49,134 nt of DNA from a virus (IMGVR_UViG_3300044614_001117:1-49134); one strand, 5' to 3'. Numbered from the stretch's first letter, positions 1-9,789 are shown. Program-made: numbers and translations. The notes: a model not told the origin generated them from the letters alone.

Positions 1-3000
1 AAATGCTCATTAGCTTTAGCTTGTAGTTCTGTTGCTTGTTTGTATTGATTGATGGCTTCTGCCATCTGAGGGTCGCCTTCTGGATTTCTTAATCCTTCTA
101 ATACCTTATTGAACATGGGACTCATTTCTGTCCCTGATTCTCTCATCATAGACTCTAGCATATTGGCTTTCAACTGATTTTGATTTTCTCCCAACATAGG
201 AGCCAACATCTTAAATGCTTCTAATGTATCGCTTCTGTCTTGTGCAGCAGCAGAATCAGCGGCTTCCTGTGCTTCTTTCATACTGGCACCGCTTTGTAAA
301 GCCTCGTTATAGGCTTCTTGCACTCTTACGGACTCCCACATATTATTGGTTTGGCCGTTCATGTTGCGTTCTAAACGATCAAAAGCACCGCTTAACTTGG
401 CTTGGTCCTTGGGAGATGAGGACACATATCTTTCTAGTATATTTAGTCCTGCTTCATTCTTAGCTCTTAGTTCTCCAATTTTATTTAGAGCTGCTTGAGC
501 TACTTCTGTGCTTTCTGATAGTCCTTTAAGAGCAGCATAATTTTCCCTTAAAGACATAGTTGTAGATGCTAACTCTCTGTTAAATGCTACTATATCCTTT
601 TGATTTCTTGGTCCTCCTTGGGACGCATTGTTCATTGACGCTTGTTGTCCTTGTCTTAATTGTTCTAATCGTCCTATATTATTAAATATCGCTTCTGGGT
701 CTGTTGTTCCAGCCTGACTCATAACTCCAGCCCTAGCGTCTCTCTTACTAGCGGTAAAAGATATAGTTTTTCCTAGAGCTTTTGCTAGATCTGTTTCTCC
801 ACGAGCGCGAATATCAGAAGCTCTTCTGAATTTCTCGTTAGAAGAAATCTGAGTATTCACCATTTCATTTGTGGCTTGAGCATAACTATTAAGCGACTCT
901 TGGTAAAATTCTAATGCTTTGACTGCTGTTTCTTGTGCTCTCTTAGTGGCTTGAATAGTCTTGCCAAGAGCCGATGACTCATTAAACAGCTGCCTAAAGT
1001 CTTTTTTATCATCACTGCTGGTTCTTGACGAAGTGACGTCCGCTGCTACTTGACGAGATAAAGTTTGTTTTAGCGCAGCATCAATATTTAATTTTCCAAG
1101 TTCATCTTCTATATTTTTACCTATACGAGCTTCTATTTTCCCGCTACTAGCTTTTGGATCTTGTTCTATTGTGCTATTAATTGTTGATAGTATTGTTTCT
1201 TCCAATTTTGGACCAAATTCTAATAAGCCCTTCATATTAGCGGCTTGACCACCAAAAAATTGTGAACCTACATTTGCAGCAGCAGATCTATCTGTTTGAC
1301 TAGAGACATTCGGATTTTGCAGAATATTGAGTGCGTCTATCCTAGCTGCCCCTACCTTAGCATCTCCAGTCATAGATGCTTGCATCAAATCTGTAGCATC
1401 GGCTAATTTGTTTAAAGAATGTGTTACAGAATTAATGCTCTGCTCCATATTACTGAGCATTCTTTCCAAGCCATATAATAAACTACTACTTTGTCTGTCT
1501 GCCTGTTCACTATTTCGTTGTCTAATAGCTTGAACTTCTTGTTGTCTAACAGCATTAGATGCTGTAAATTGTATTAGTTCTTGTTTACGCGCTTCTCTGA
1601 CTTGTCTAGATACACTCAAATCTGCATCTATCAACCTTAAGCTTTCTTCTACTTTAGCATTAGATCTAGCCAGTACTTCTGCTTGTTGAGCCCAGCCCGG
1701 ATCCTTCATTATGTCTGAGGATGTTTCTCCAGCCTTAAATCTAGCGGAGTTTTGCTGTTCTATCATAGAGGCTACTTTTGCAAATTGCTCCGATGATTTA
1801 GCTGCATTTTGTGGTGCTAGTTCTCTGGTATATTGCTCTTGTGTGCGGCCCGTTACATCTAAAAGAGACCCAAAATAAGCCATACTGCCTTTTTGACTTA
1901 ATATATCTGCTCTCTGAGATCGTCCTTCTTGGGAACCTCCACCAAGAGCTAGTGTTTCTCCAATTACATTAGATGTACTCCATTGAGGATTAGTTTTGCT
2001 AATATCTGCTAATGTCTTTGCAGCAGATGCGGCTCTACTTATTTCCATTCCAGCCGATTTTAACTGATTGGCATTCTCTACGGTATTTTGATTATAAGAA
2101 GCCAATGCTTCTGATGCATTCTTCAAACTATTTTCTAGAATCTGTGTAGCTCTTTCTAATTTATTCCTACGCAAAGTATCTGTAATTGCTATAAAAGCAG
2201 ATGCTGCTGCGTTAAATGCTCCGACGACCAAAGCAGCAGGACCGGCCAAAGCAGATAGTGAACCAGTAATGCCACTTATCACTTTAGGTAGATTGCCCGC
2301 TAACTTACCTACCATGCCTCCTCCAGTATCAAGTCCGCCACCTATACGGCCAACAATGTTCTTTAAAAATCCAGGACTCATTCCGTCTGCAAAAGTAGAT
2401 ACTCTTCTACTGGCATCGATTAATGTTGAGGAGAAATTTGATAATGTTTTGGATGCGTCTTCAGAAGTACCTGCCTTTGCTATGAATTCTAATCCTTTAT
2501 TAAATCCATAGAATAATGCCTGAGTATTTCCTATGCTTGTAGACAATGATGATAGTGTACTACCAACTAAAGTAGTAGAGCCGACAAATTGACCCAAAGC
2601 ACTAGTAGCAACAGCAGCCGCGCCACTATACAACAAAGACTGTTTTGTCATATTCTGTATAGCTACTACATTATCTTGTATAGATTTAGCATAATCAGTA
2701 TTATCTGGAACAGTGGTCGATCCTCTTGCTGTAGACTGAGCTGCTGTTCTCATTTCTCCAGAGGATAGTACTGCCCCTCCTCTAACAGAAGCCATGCGAC
2801 TCCTAGCCTCATTAATTGCATCAGCCTGATCGGCAGTTGCTGATGTTAGTCTATTCTGAGCAGCAGCTTGCACAGCAGCAAATGCAGCGGCGTCTGCTCT
2901 TGCTTTTGCTTCGCTTGCTGTAGCTCCTGCTAATCTTTGTTCCTGATATGTTTGTAGTTTCGTTGCTTTGGCTGCTTCTTCTAGCTCCATCATATATCTT

Positions 3001-6000
3001 TGTATCGCTGCTTCTGCATCTCCAGCAGGAGGACTGCCCGGTGGACCTCCACCAGCAGGAGGACTAGGAGGTGATGGTGGAGAAGTTGGTGGTCCGCTAG
3101 GAGCAGGAGTTGGTGCGGTAGAGGTAGCTGCCGAGCCGATGATATCATCTTTTGTTATACCGCTGGTAATTGCTAAAAATGCATCTAGAGCAGCTTTATT
3201 TTTACCAAGACTTTCTGCCATTGCTTTGGCACCGATATCTACAAGCTCAAATGATGGAATATTGTTTGCCTTGCCTCCTCTTTGACCTCCTCCAGTTACC
3301 TCATATCCAACCATTCTTTGAACCATTTGCAATACCAATTTAGGATCTTGCATAGGATTACCCAAACGATATTTATCAGAACTCTTATCTGGATTTTCGT
3401 TCATATGCAACTGTTTGCCAATATCCCACGTTGCCCAACTTTCGCTTTGACCAGCGATACTAGGAGCTTGTCCAATTCCTGACATAGCAGTAGAGAACAT
3501 ATCTCTCATTTGAGAAACTAAGGCATCGACTTTGGTATTGTCTTGTTTTGTTAACTCTTCTGCATATTTTTGACCGGAAGGGCTGATTGCGGTATCTGTT
3601 TGTCCGCTAACATCGCTATAATTCATGCGTTTGCGATAATATTCAGTATCTCTTACTGGTAAAGGCGGCAATGGAGGTGGAGTGATAGTAGGAGGAGATA
3701 CTGATATTGGCTGTGGAGAAGTACCAACAGCAGCTTTCATAGCGTCTGATGCTGATACTGGATTTCCTGCATTTCTGTTGGCTAGTCTTGCCTGTCTAGC
3801 AGTTAATGTGTCCTCTTGCATTCTTTGGAGATCTTGTGAAGAATATCCTTCTGATTTAGCTATAGATTGTTCTTGAGTAGCTACTCTGGATCTATTAATT
3901 TTATCTAATTCTACCACTACTCCTGTAGACATCTGTCTAAAAGCTTCTACTATATCTGGACCCAAAGAATCAGTTTGTTTTCTAATGCTTGACATAGACC
4001 TTTTGACAGTGCTCATAGCGGCATTCCATGATGATGTGTCTAATAGGACACTAGCATCAGATAATGAACCGATAGTAACACCAAAAGCATCTTTTAATTC
4101 TTGCGGAAATGACGATATGATACTGTCTATTCTATTTTGTATTTGTGCTAATTCTTTAGCATTAATTGCAACAGTTTCTACTCTTTGTAATTCTCCACCA
4201 TCAGCAAACTTTTGTATTCCTATAGCCCCGCCCTTATTGAAGCCCAATGCTTCAGTGGCTTTTTTCCTAATAACAAAACTTCCTACTGGCAATCCTACTG
4301 GACCAAAAGAATCAGTATTTCCACTACCAGGAACTATACCAACGTCTCCACCACCAGCATATCTACCCATGCCATTTTTATCGGCATGATTCATACGACG
4401 CAACCTACCGTATCCTATTTTCTTAGCTAGTTTTGGACCAATTACAGCTTCTCCGGGAGTCAACAAAGCTGGAACACTACCTCCTTCGGCAAATCCTCCG
4501 GTTTGTAGTCCTTGAGCTTGACGTTGAAAGAATTGCATGGCCATTGTTCTAGAGTCTTGTTTCTGGTTTGCTCTAGTAACAGATTTGGGATCATTAATTA
4601 AAGAGGGACTCTTAGTATATCCGCTTTGTAGTACCCATGCTAAGTCTGTTGGGGGTGGCCAAGTTTCTCTTCTACCATAAAGTTTAGGATCTATAAGCGC
4701 GTTATTTTTTGTCCAATCTTCAGGTTCTAATGGGACTTTTTTAACGTCTGATCTATTTTTGAAATAATATTCCCATACTTTTTTTGCATCTCCACTAACC
4801 ATAGCCCTATCTGATGTAAGCATAGCTCCTTGTTCTGTTGCTGCTTCCATAACAGCATCATATAATTTAGGACCACCGCCTCCAGTAGCTTTAGACAATC
4901 CAACAGTATACAGATTGTTTTTGGCTTTTTTAGCCATAACAAATCCCGACACTGTATCATTTTTAACATATCCAGCATTTATTGTAGATCCATCAGATGT
5001 TAGAGATATGCGTGGATATTGTTTTTCTTCTTTACGAGCTGGCTGCTGATTATTTCCATCTCCTAATATTTCTATATTAGATGGCTTTAATGGTGATTGT
5101 CCAACATACTTTAAAACTAAACCGTATGGTTTTTGGAATAGTTTACTCTCGAATTCATTAACTAATGCAGGGTCTCCGGCTGTTAATCTCTGCATTAATT
5201 TGCCAATAAGTTCGCCCTCTCTAACATTCCCGTCGGTACCACTATAAAGCGTTCTTCTCGCACCGCCTTGAACTGTATATTGTTGCCCGTCATCTCCGGT
5301 AAGCGTTTGTGATCCTTCTTGTACTCTTATGCCAGATGACATAATTCCTTTTTCTAGGTTCTTATCAACTTTACCCAATAGGCTAATCGGAGCATCATCT
5401 TTCATGGATAGCGTTGGCTGTATTTTATCAAAATTTTCAGTCATCCATTTAATGATTAAAGACTTTTGCAATTCATAGTCTAGATCATAATTTTCTGGTG
5501 TAAGAGCTTCATTGAATGTTAACACCATCGGTTTCCCTGTTGTGTCCCCAGAAACAACGGTTCCAAAACCGCCGCCAGCAACTCTCATTTTGGCTTGAGT
5601 AACTGCCCTGTCTTTTTCTGTGTAAACATAAAATCCTGCTCCTTGCCCATAGCCAGTAGCAATATTGCTTAATGCTCCTTTTTCTTTGAAGCTATTAAGG
5701 ACACTATCATTAGTTCCGGTATTACTACCATGAAATAAACTAACTATTCCACCACCGGCAAATCTGGCGATATTTGGATTTTCTAAAAAATATCTTGCAA
5801 ACTCATTACGTGCTCTTTCAAAAGCACTGCCATCTAATGTTCTCTTTATTTCTGTAGGCAGATCGGGATCTAACCCGAAAAATTGTGCAGCGCGTCCAAG
5901 CCCATTTGGGAAGTCGATAGCTCTATTCGATTCAAGTTGATCGATGGGTGGAAGATTAGCTCCTAAAAGTGCCAGGGCTTTTTCTATAACTGCGCCTTCT

Positions 6001-9000
6001 ATATTGCCCTGACCCATTAATTCATCTAATTCTGGTTTGGCTTTCGGCTCAGTATATAAGAATCCTTTCTTTCCACTCTTAGATACGGCATTTAAATTAT
6101 CTAGACTATCATCTATTAATTTTTCTGTTTGCGCTAAATTGGCTGCCTTCGCTGCTGCTATATTGGTAGATGCTCCTGAGCTTACTCCTGTAATATCTGA
6201 TTCTTTGTATGGTAGTCCAAAAGTTTGCAAAGTTTTTGCGAGTAAATCGGCAGTTGCTTGTGGTCTTGCGGTCAATATACGAGTTTGTCTAATAAAATTA
6301 GGATCTTCATCTATAAGTGTTTTAAGTTTTGCTCCTAATCTAGTTAATTTAGCTTTTTTAAGAGCTTCTGCTACAGCATCCCTATTAGAGTATTGGGGAA
6401 TATTTGGTTTACCATTAGCATCTAAAATGTCCCCACCAGAAACCAAAGTCTCATCGAAATCAAAAACAAGAGAACCACCATCAAAAATATCTGCATATTG
6501 CACATTCTCCGCTAATCTTATAGAAGATTCAGAAGTTTCTTGTTGCATTTGACGAACAGCATTAAGGTATTTACCTTTGAATCCCCTAACATATGCATAA
6601 ATATTTTTTGGATCTTTATCTGTACCGATATTCCACTCAAAATTTTTATTGTAATCTAAAGCATTATTAGAATCAACTAGTCCTGCTACAGCAACTTTCG
6701 GCAGTCTAGATATTCTTTCTACTTCGGCAGCACTTTCAATATTCCCAGCAGATAGTGCCCTATCGATTACTTTTGCCGCTTCTTCTATTCTCCTGCCCTG
6801 TTTGAGATTACTAACTCTTAGCAAGCTATCTAATTCTCTGTCTCCACCGCCTACTCCTAGTATTTTTTTAACTCCAGCTATTTTACCAAGAGCTTCTAAT
6901 TCTTGAATTATAGTATCTTGCAAGCTTTGACCTCTTTGTTGCGCTAGTTCTGCAACTCCTCCTATAGAAAATTTTTGTATTAGTCCTCCTAGATTAAATC
7001 CTGGAATACCGGCCGCTCTTTGTTTTTCTATCCATTGATAAAATTGTTTCTTTTGATCTTCTGCCCAAAAATAATCTAAGGTTCCTAACATTGCTTCATC
7101 TATAGAAGATCCAGAAGACTGTTCTTTAAAATAGGAACCAATAGATTTTTTATCTATTCTGTATCTTAATAATTTGCTAACTAAATCCATATCATCTGTT
7201 GGTATAGATCTAAATTTAGCTTCTCCAATAGCGTCTATAGAATTATCTTTAAGTTTTCTAACAAGATCTATAGGATAGTCAGATTGGTTGCTGGCACTTT
7301 CCCATTTGCCAGATAATTTGGCTGCCAATACTTCTTCATATGCTTTACCCCATCGGCCTTCAGCGCTCATTAGTTTGCCAACAGAAGATTCCCCTGTAGC
7401 TGGAGGAGCCTTCCTTCTTCGATCTGATTGTCTAATTTGTCTTAATCTATCTCTATTTTCTGGACTAACATCAACGCCTTCATAGCTTTTATACTTACCA
7501 CCACCCATTGAAGCCGAGGCGTTTGCTGTGTCCCATATTTTTTGAAAATCTTCTTTTTCTGTTAATTTTACCGTTCTTCTATTAATTCTAATAGCAGCTT
7601 TGTCTGCTAATCTATCATTCGCTGATTTTTCTATATTGGATGCTGGGAACAATACTGAATTAATTGTATTAGATCCGGAGCGACCCAGTAATTCATCTAT
7701 TGTAAAATATTCCGTTAGTCCACCGGCAGCAAATTTTTTAGCTTGTCCTTTATTTATTGCAACAAGATTACCCTTACCATAAGCCTGTACTGCTTTGCGA
7801 TTAACAACAAATTCTCCGGGTTCAAGCATGGACGGAACTCTATCTCCTCTGCCAGACCCAGGAACACTACCGCCCTTAGCAAACTTTAATATACGACCAC
7901 CACTGTTAGCGGTAACAGTTCCTCCACCGCCTCCGAAATCTGTACTAGCAATAGTATTATTCAGAGCAACAACCTCATTGGTCAGCTGAGCAATTGCGCT
8001 ATTTCCTAAATTATCTATGGATGCTTGTAGTGGAGTTATAGCCCCTGCTAATGCACCCATAGTTGAGCCCAAATTATTTAGCGCTGTAGTATTAGCGTCT
8101 AAATACCTAGAATTGTCTGTAACGTCCGCCGCTGCCCTATTATTTCTAGCAGATGATGCCGCTCCTCCTCCTTGGTCTCCTGGTTTAACTTTTTGCAGAC
8201 CACCGACGAATCCTCCAACAAAACTTGTTAAAGCCTTAGCTCCTTTAATAGCTCCGATAGTAGCAAGAATAGGGAGTAGTGGTCTAGCAACATCAGCAAC
8301 TTTGATAAAAGTGTTTGCTAATGTTAGTCCTAAGCTTACTAAGGTCTGAAAACTATCGCTTTTGCCAATTTCTCTGATAAGGGCTACAAATGACTCTCTG
8401 GTTTTACTAAATTGTACTGCTAACGATGCTTGTGCTTTTATGGCATCAGCGGCTAATGAATTTTGTCCTCTTTGAGCAACGGTCAAGGCTTGTTGGGCTG
8501 TGCCGAACTCCTGAATTAACGGCAGCACCTTGCCAATCTGTCTAAATCCACCAAGTTCTTCTACTATTCTGGAAAAGCTAACATCTCTAGGATCAAGCTT
8601 GCCTAGACCTTCACTTAATAATTGTACAGCCTTATACGCCCCTACGAATTTACCTTGAACATCTAATAAATTAACTCCATACTCTTTAAGAGCTTCGATA
8701 GTATCTTCTCTTTGAATACGAGTAAAAATTGTTCTTAAACCGGTAGCGATAGTTTCCGCACTTTCACGAGTTGTAGCACGAACGCTTGTGAATACCGCGA
8801 TGAATTCATTTAATGCGTCTGTACCTTCGCTTACTCCTTTACTGGCAGCAGCAAACACACCACCGGTACGTTGAATAGCAGTAATAATATCACTAGCTTC
8901 GACAGCAAATCCAGCAGCAACAGCATTTATAGAACCTAGGGCATTATCCAAGTCTTCTGTACTAATTTTAAACTGTCTCATCAAAGCAATACTTCCTTCG

Positions 9001-9737
9001 ACAGTATTATTCAGATCATCGAACGATGGAGCTAGAGCTGTCAATGCTAATGCTCTCAACGCTTGGTCTGTTTCTCTTGCGCTCAAACCAGCCTGAGCCA
9101 ATGTGTCTGATATGCGAATTAAATCACTGGATGCAACTCCAAGCCCTGTTGATAATCCGGTTATGGTATCTGTAATTCTATTTAATTCATTATATGATTC
9201 GCCTGTAATTTGAGTTAATCTGACTAATTGTCTATCAAACTCTATAAATTCGGATGTAGCCTTGCTTACAGCATTATAAAGTCCATAAATTACTGATGTA
9301 GCAGCATTAAACGCAGCAAATCTACGAACAGCCAGAGCAGATTGGCGACCAAACTCTTCCATTTCGTCTTTGGCTTCTACAGTATTTTTTCTTACTCTAG
9401 CTAATTGTCTTGATGTCTGTTCGGCAGAGCTTACAATTCTCTCCATAGAGTTATTTGAACCGCCTAAAGCATTACTTAATCCATTGAGAGCAGCAACTAA
9501 ACCAGTGATATTATTTGTCGTTCTTGCAGAAGCGGTGGCTGTTATTTCAAGCTCTCTATTAAGTCTTCCCAGGGCTGTGGCATTTCCTAGAATAGACCTT
9601 TCTGCCGCTCTATCTATTTTAAGTTTAACATTAGCATCAATTGAACCTATTTCTCTTCTAATGGCTGCGGCAACCTGTTTAAGATTACCTGGTCCTCTTA
9701 GATTAAGTTCAGCAGTAAGGTTGAAGGCTTTGGCCAT
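1..9737 (-). CDS. Giant tape measure protein with embedded enzyme domains (C-terminus beyond the window)
   Basis: An open minus-strand frame runs from ATG at 9737 to the left edge without a stop, giving at least 3,245 residues. Residues about 100-520 read like the TP901/PhageMin_Tail tape measure core (amphipathic helices rich in Ala, Thr and Ser), followed by a hydrophobic stretch near 462-516. Residues about 620-1850 hold enzyme-like domains (nuclease-like 775-860, HAD-like 1085-1220, ADP-ribosyltransferase-like 1326-1420, acetyltransferase-like 1570-1670) separated by Gly-rich linkers with FAxGG and PGEFV motifs. Residues about 1850-3245 are helical and Gln/Ala/Ser-rich, with Pro-rich stretches near 2010-2030 and 2202-2238 and a hydrophobic segment near 2480-2520. 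Tape measures set tail length and enter the host envelope during infection. Position after the tail tube and small tail-assembly candidates supports the call. The Shine-Dalgarno site is weak and a terminator-like hairpin precedes the gene. Confidence 0.9.
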   Translation of the reverse strand, partial: MAKAFNLTAELNLRGPGNLKQVAAAIRREIGSIDANVKLKIDRAAERSILGNATALGRLNRELEITATASARTTNNITGLVAALNGLSNALGGSNNSMERIVSSAEQTSRQLARVRKNTVEAKDEMEEFGRQSALAVRRFAAFNAATSVIYGLYNAVSKATSEFIEFDRQLVRLTQITGESYNELNRITDTITGLSTGLGVASSDLIRISDTLAQAGLSARETDQALRALALTALAPSFDDLNNTVEGSIALMRQFKISTEDLDNALGSINAVAAGFAVEASDIITAIQRTGGVFAAASKGVSEGTDALNEFIAVFTSVRATTRESAETIATGLRTIFTRIQREDTIEALKEYGVNLLDVQGKFVGAYKAVQLLSEGLGKLDPRDVSFSRIVEELGGFRQIGKVLPLIQEFGTAQQALTVAQRGQNSLAADAIKAQASLAVQFSKTRESFVALIREIGKSDSFQTLVSLGLTLANTFIKVADVARPLLPILATIGAIKGAKALTSFVGGFVGGLQKVKPGDQGGGAASSARNNRAAADVTDNSRYLDANTTALNNLGSTMGALAGAITPLQASIDNLGNSAIAQLTNEVVALNNTIASTDFGGGGGTVTANSGGRILKFAKGGSVPGSGRGDRVPSMLEPGEFVVNRKAVQAYGKGNLVAINKGQAKKFAAGGLTEYFTIDELLGRSGSNTINSVLFPASNIEKSANDRLADKAAIRINRRTVKLTEKEDFQKIWDTANASASMGGGKYKSYEGVDVSPENRDRLRQIRQSDRRRKAPPATGESSVGKLMSAEGRWGKAYEEVLAAKLSGKWESASNQSDYPIDLVRKLKDNSIDAIGEAKFRSIPTDDMDLVSKLLRYRIDKKSIGSYFKEQSSGSSIDEAMLGTLDYFWAEDQKKQFYQWIEKQRAAGIPGFNLGGLIQKFSIGGVAELAQQRGQSLQDTIIQELEALGKIAGVKKILGVGGGDRELDSLLRVSNLKQGRRIEEAAKVIDRALSAGNIESAAEVERISRLPKVAVAGLVDSNNALDYNKNFEWNIGTDKDPKNIYAYVRGFKGKYLNAVRQMQQETSESSIRLAENVQYADIFDGGSLVFDFDETLVSGGDILDANGKPNIPQYSNRDAVAEALKKAKLTRLGAKLKTLIDEDPNFIRQTRILTARPQATADLLAKTLQTFGLPYKESDITGVSSGASTNIAAAKAANLAQTEKLIDDSLDNLNAVSKSGKKGFLYTEPKAKPELDELMGQGNIEGAVIEKALALLGANLPPIDQLESNRAIDFPNGLGRAAQFFGLDPDLPTEIKRTLDGSAFERARNEFARYFLENPNIARFAGGGIVSLFHGSNTGTNDSVLNSFKEKGALSNIATGYGQGAGFYVYTEKDRAVTQAKMRVAGGGFGTVVSGDTTGKPMVLTFNEALTPENYDLDYELQKSLIIKWMTENFDKIQPTLSMKDDAPISLLGKVDKNLEKGIMSSGIRVQEGSQTLTGDDGQQYTVQGGARRTLYSGTDGNVREGELIGKLMQRLTAGDPALVNEFESKLFQKPYGLVLKYVGQSPLKPSNIEILGDGNNQQPARKEEKQYPRISLTSDGSTINAGYVKNDTVSGFVMAKKAKNNLYTVGLSKATGGGGPKLYDAVMEAATEQGAMLTSDRAMVSGDAKKVWEYYFKNRSDVKKVPLEPEDWTKNNALIDPKLYGRRETWPPPTDLAWVLQSGYTKSPSLINDPKSVTRANQKQDSRTMAMQFFQRQAQGLQTGGFAEGGSVPALLTPGEAVIGPKLAKKIGYGRLRRMNHADKNGMGRYAGGGDVGIVPGSGNTDSFGPVGLPVGSFVIRKKATEALGFNKGGAIGIQKFADGGELQRVETVAINAKELAQIQNRIDSIISSFPQELKDAFGVTIGSLSDASVLLDTSSWNAAMSTVKRSMSSIRKQTDSLGPDIVEAFRQMSTGVVVELDKINRSRVATQEQSIAKSEGYSSQDLQRMQEDTLTARQARLANRNAGNPVSASDAMKAAVGTSPQPISVSPPTITPPPLPPLPVRDTEYYRKRMNYSDVSGQTDTAISPSGQKYAEELTKQDNTKVDALVSQMRDMFSTAMSGIGQAPSIAGQSESWATWDIGKQLHMNENPDKSSDKYRLGNPMQDPKLVLQMVQRMVGYEVTGGGQRGGKANNIPSFELVDIGAKAMAESLGKNKAALDAFLAITSGITKDDIIGSAATSTAPTPAPSGPPTSPPSPPSPPAGGGPPGSPPAGDAEAAIQRYMMELEEAAKATKLQTYQEQRLAGATASEAKARADAAAFAAVQAAAQNRLTSATADQADAINEARSRMASVRGGAVLSSGEMRTAAQSTARGSTTVPDNTDYAKSIQDNVVAIQNMTKQSLLYSGAAAVATSALGQFVGSTTLVGSTLSSLSTSIGNTQALFYGFNKGLEFIAKAGTSEDASKTLSNFSSTLIDASRRVSTFADGMSPGFLKNIVGRIGGGLDTGGGMVGKLAGNLPKVISGITGSLSALAGPAALVVGAFNAAASAFIAITDTLRRNKLERATQILENSLKNASEALASYNQNTVENANQLKSAGMEISRAASAAKTLADISKTNPQWSTSNVIGETLALGGGSQEGRSQRADILSQKGSMAYFGSLLDVTGRTQEQYTRELAPQNAAKSSEQFAKVASMIEQQNSARFKAGETSSDIMKDPGWAQQAEVLARSNAKVEESLRLIDADLSVSRQVREARKQELIQFTASNAVRQQEVQAIRQRNSEQADRQSSSLLYGLERMLSNMEQSINSVTHSLNKLADATDLMQASMTGDAKVGAARIDALNILQNPNVSSQTDRSAAANVGSQFFGGQAANMKGLLEFGPKLEETILSTINSTIEQDPKASSGKIEARIGKNIEDELGKLNIDAALKQTLSRQVAADVTSSRTSSDDKKDFRQLFNESSALGKTIQATKRAQETAVKALEFYQESLNSYAQATNEMVNTQISSNEKFRRASDIRARGETDLAKALGKTISFTASKRDARAGVMSQAGTTDPEAIFNNIGRLEQLRQGQQASMNNASQGGPRNQKDIVAFNRELASTTMSLRENYAALKGLSESTEVAQAALNKIGELRAKNEAGLNILERYVSSSPKDQAKLSGAFDRLERNMNGQTNNMWESVRVQEAYNEALQSGASMKEAQEAADSAAAQDRSDTLEAFKMLAPMLGENQNQLKANMLESMMRESGTEMSPMFNKVLEGLRNPEGDPQMAEAINQYKQATELQAKANEH
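4728..5030 (-). other. Acetyltransferase (GNAT)-like domain inside the tape measure protein
   Basis: Tape measure residues about 1570-1670. A strand (LYTVGLSKA) is followed by a Gly-rich turn, a helix with LYDAVMEAA (Tyr1626) and then MLTSDRAMVSGDAKKVWEYY, with Asp1643 in the SDR triplet. The order strand, glycine loop, helix, then a strand ending in Ser-Asp-Arg and an aromatic helix resembles the acetyl-CoA-binding half of GNAT folds. The canonical Q/RxxGxG/A loop is not perfect, so this is tentative. Confidence 0.4.
5478..5762 (-). other. ADP-ribosyltransferase-like domain inside the tape measure protein
   Basis: Tape measure residues about 1326-1420, starting directly after a FAGGG linker. 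The segment LFHGSN (His1336-Gly1337) is followed about 30 residues later by GAGFYVYT (from Gly1368), then by an alanine-rich helix. His-Gly followed by GFY resembles the His and Tyr of H-Y-E type ADP-ribosyltransferases, including DUF3990-like families. The catalytic Glu is not obvious; DLDYELQ further on is a candidate. This is a fold guess from two motifs. Confidence 0.45.
6078..6485 (-). other. HAD-superfamily phosphatase-like domain inside the tape measure protein
   Basis: Tape measure residues about 1085-1220. HAD motif I is VFDFDET with Asp1093, Asp1095 and Thr1097. Motif II is ILTARP with Thr1156, and motif IV is LIDDSLDN with Asp1209 and Asp1210. Spacing and order fit a C1-capped or capless HAD phosphatase, and the catalytic residues are intact, so it is likely active or recently so. 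The substrate cannot be told. It sits between the linkers at F923 and F1326. Confidence 0.75.
7158..7415 (-). other. PD-(D/E)XK nuclease-like domain inside the tape measure protein
   Basis: Tape measure residues about 775-860. A helix with Glu793 and Glu802/803 (AEGRWGKAYEEVLA) is followed by Asp824 in YPIDLV and, 15 residues on, by Glu839-Ala-Lys841 in IGEAKF. An N-terminal acidic helix, then D, then ExK on the next strand, is the order of the PD-(D/E)XK restriction-endonuclease-like core. It lies between the linkers at F669 and F923. The fold is inferred from motif order only. Confidence 0.5.
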
Positions 9738-9750
9738 AAATTTGTCTCAC

Positions 9751-9789
9751 TAAAAAATAACACCAACAGACCATTGATCTGCTGGTGCT
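9751..9789 (-). terminator. Intrinsic terminator just upstream of the tape measure gene
   Basis: Read on the minus strand, arms at 9778-9789 and 9759-9770 form a 12-bp RNA stem with two G-U pairs and a 7-base loop, followed by ATTTTTTA at 9751-9758. It lies between the stop of the 306-residue gene and the tape measure start, so it probably lowers read-through into that very large gene. Confidence 0.7.

Noticed and set aside
1-9700. Many rightward open frames of 60-170 codons across the tape measure region
   Set aside because: They lie opposite the single long leftward frame, lack ribosome-binding sites and are rich in residues complementary to Ala/Ser/Gln codons; they are shadows.
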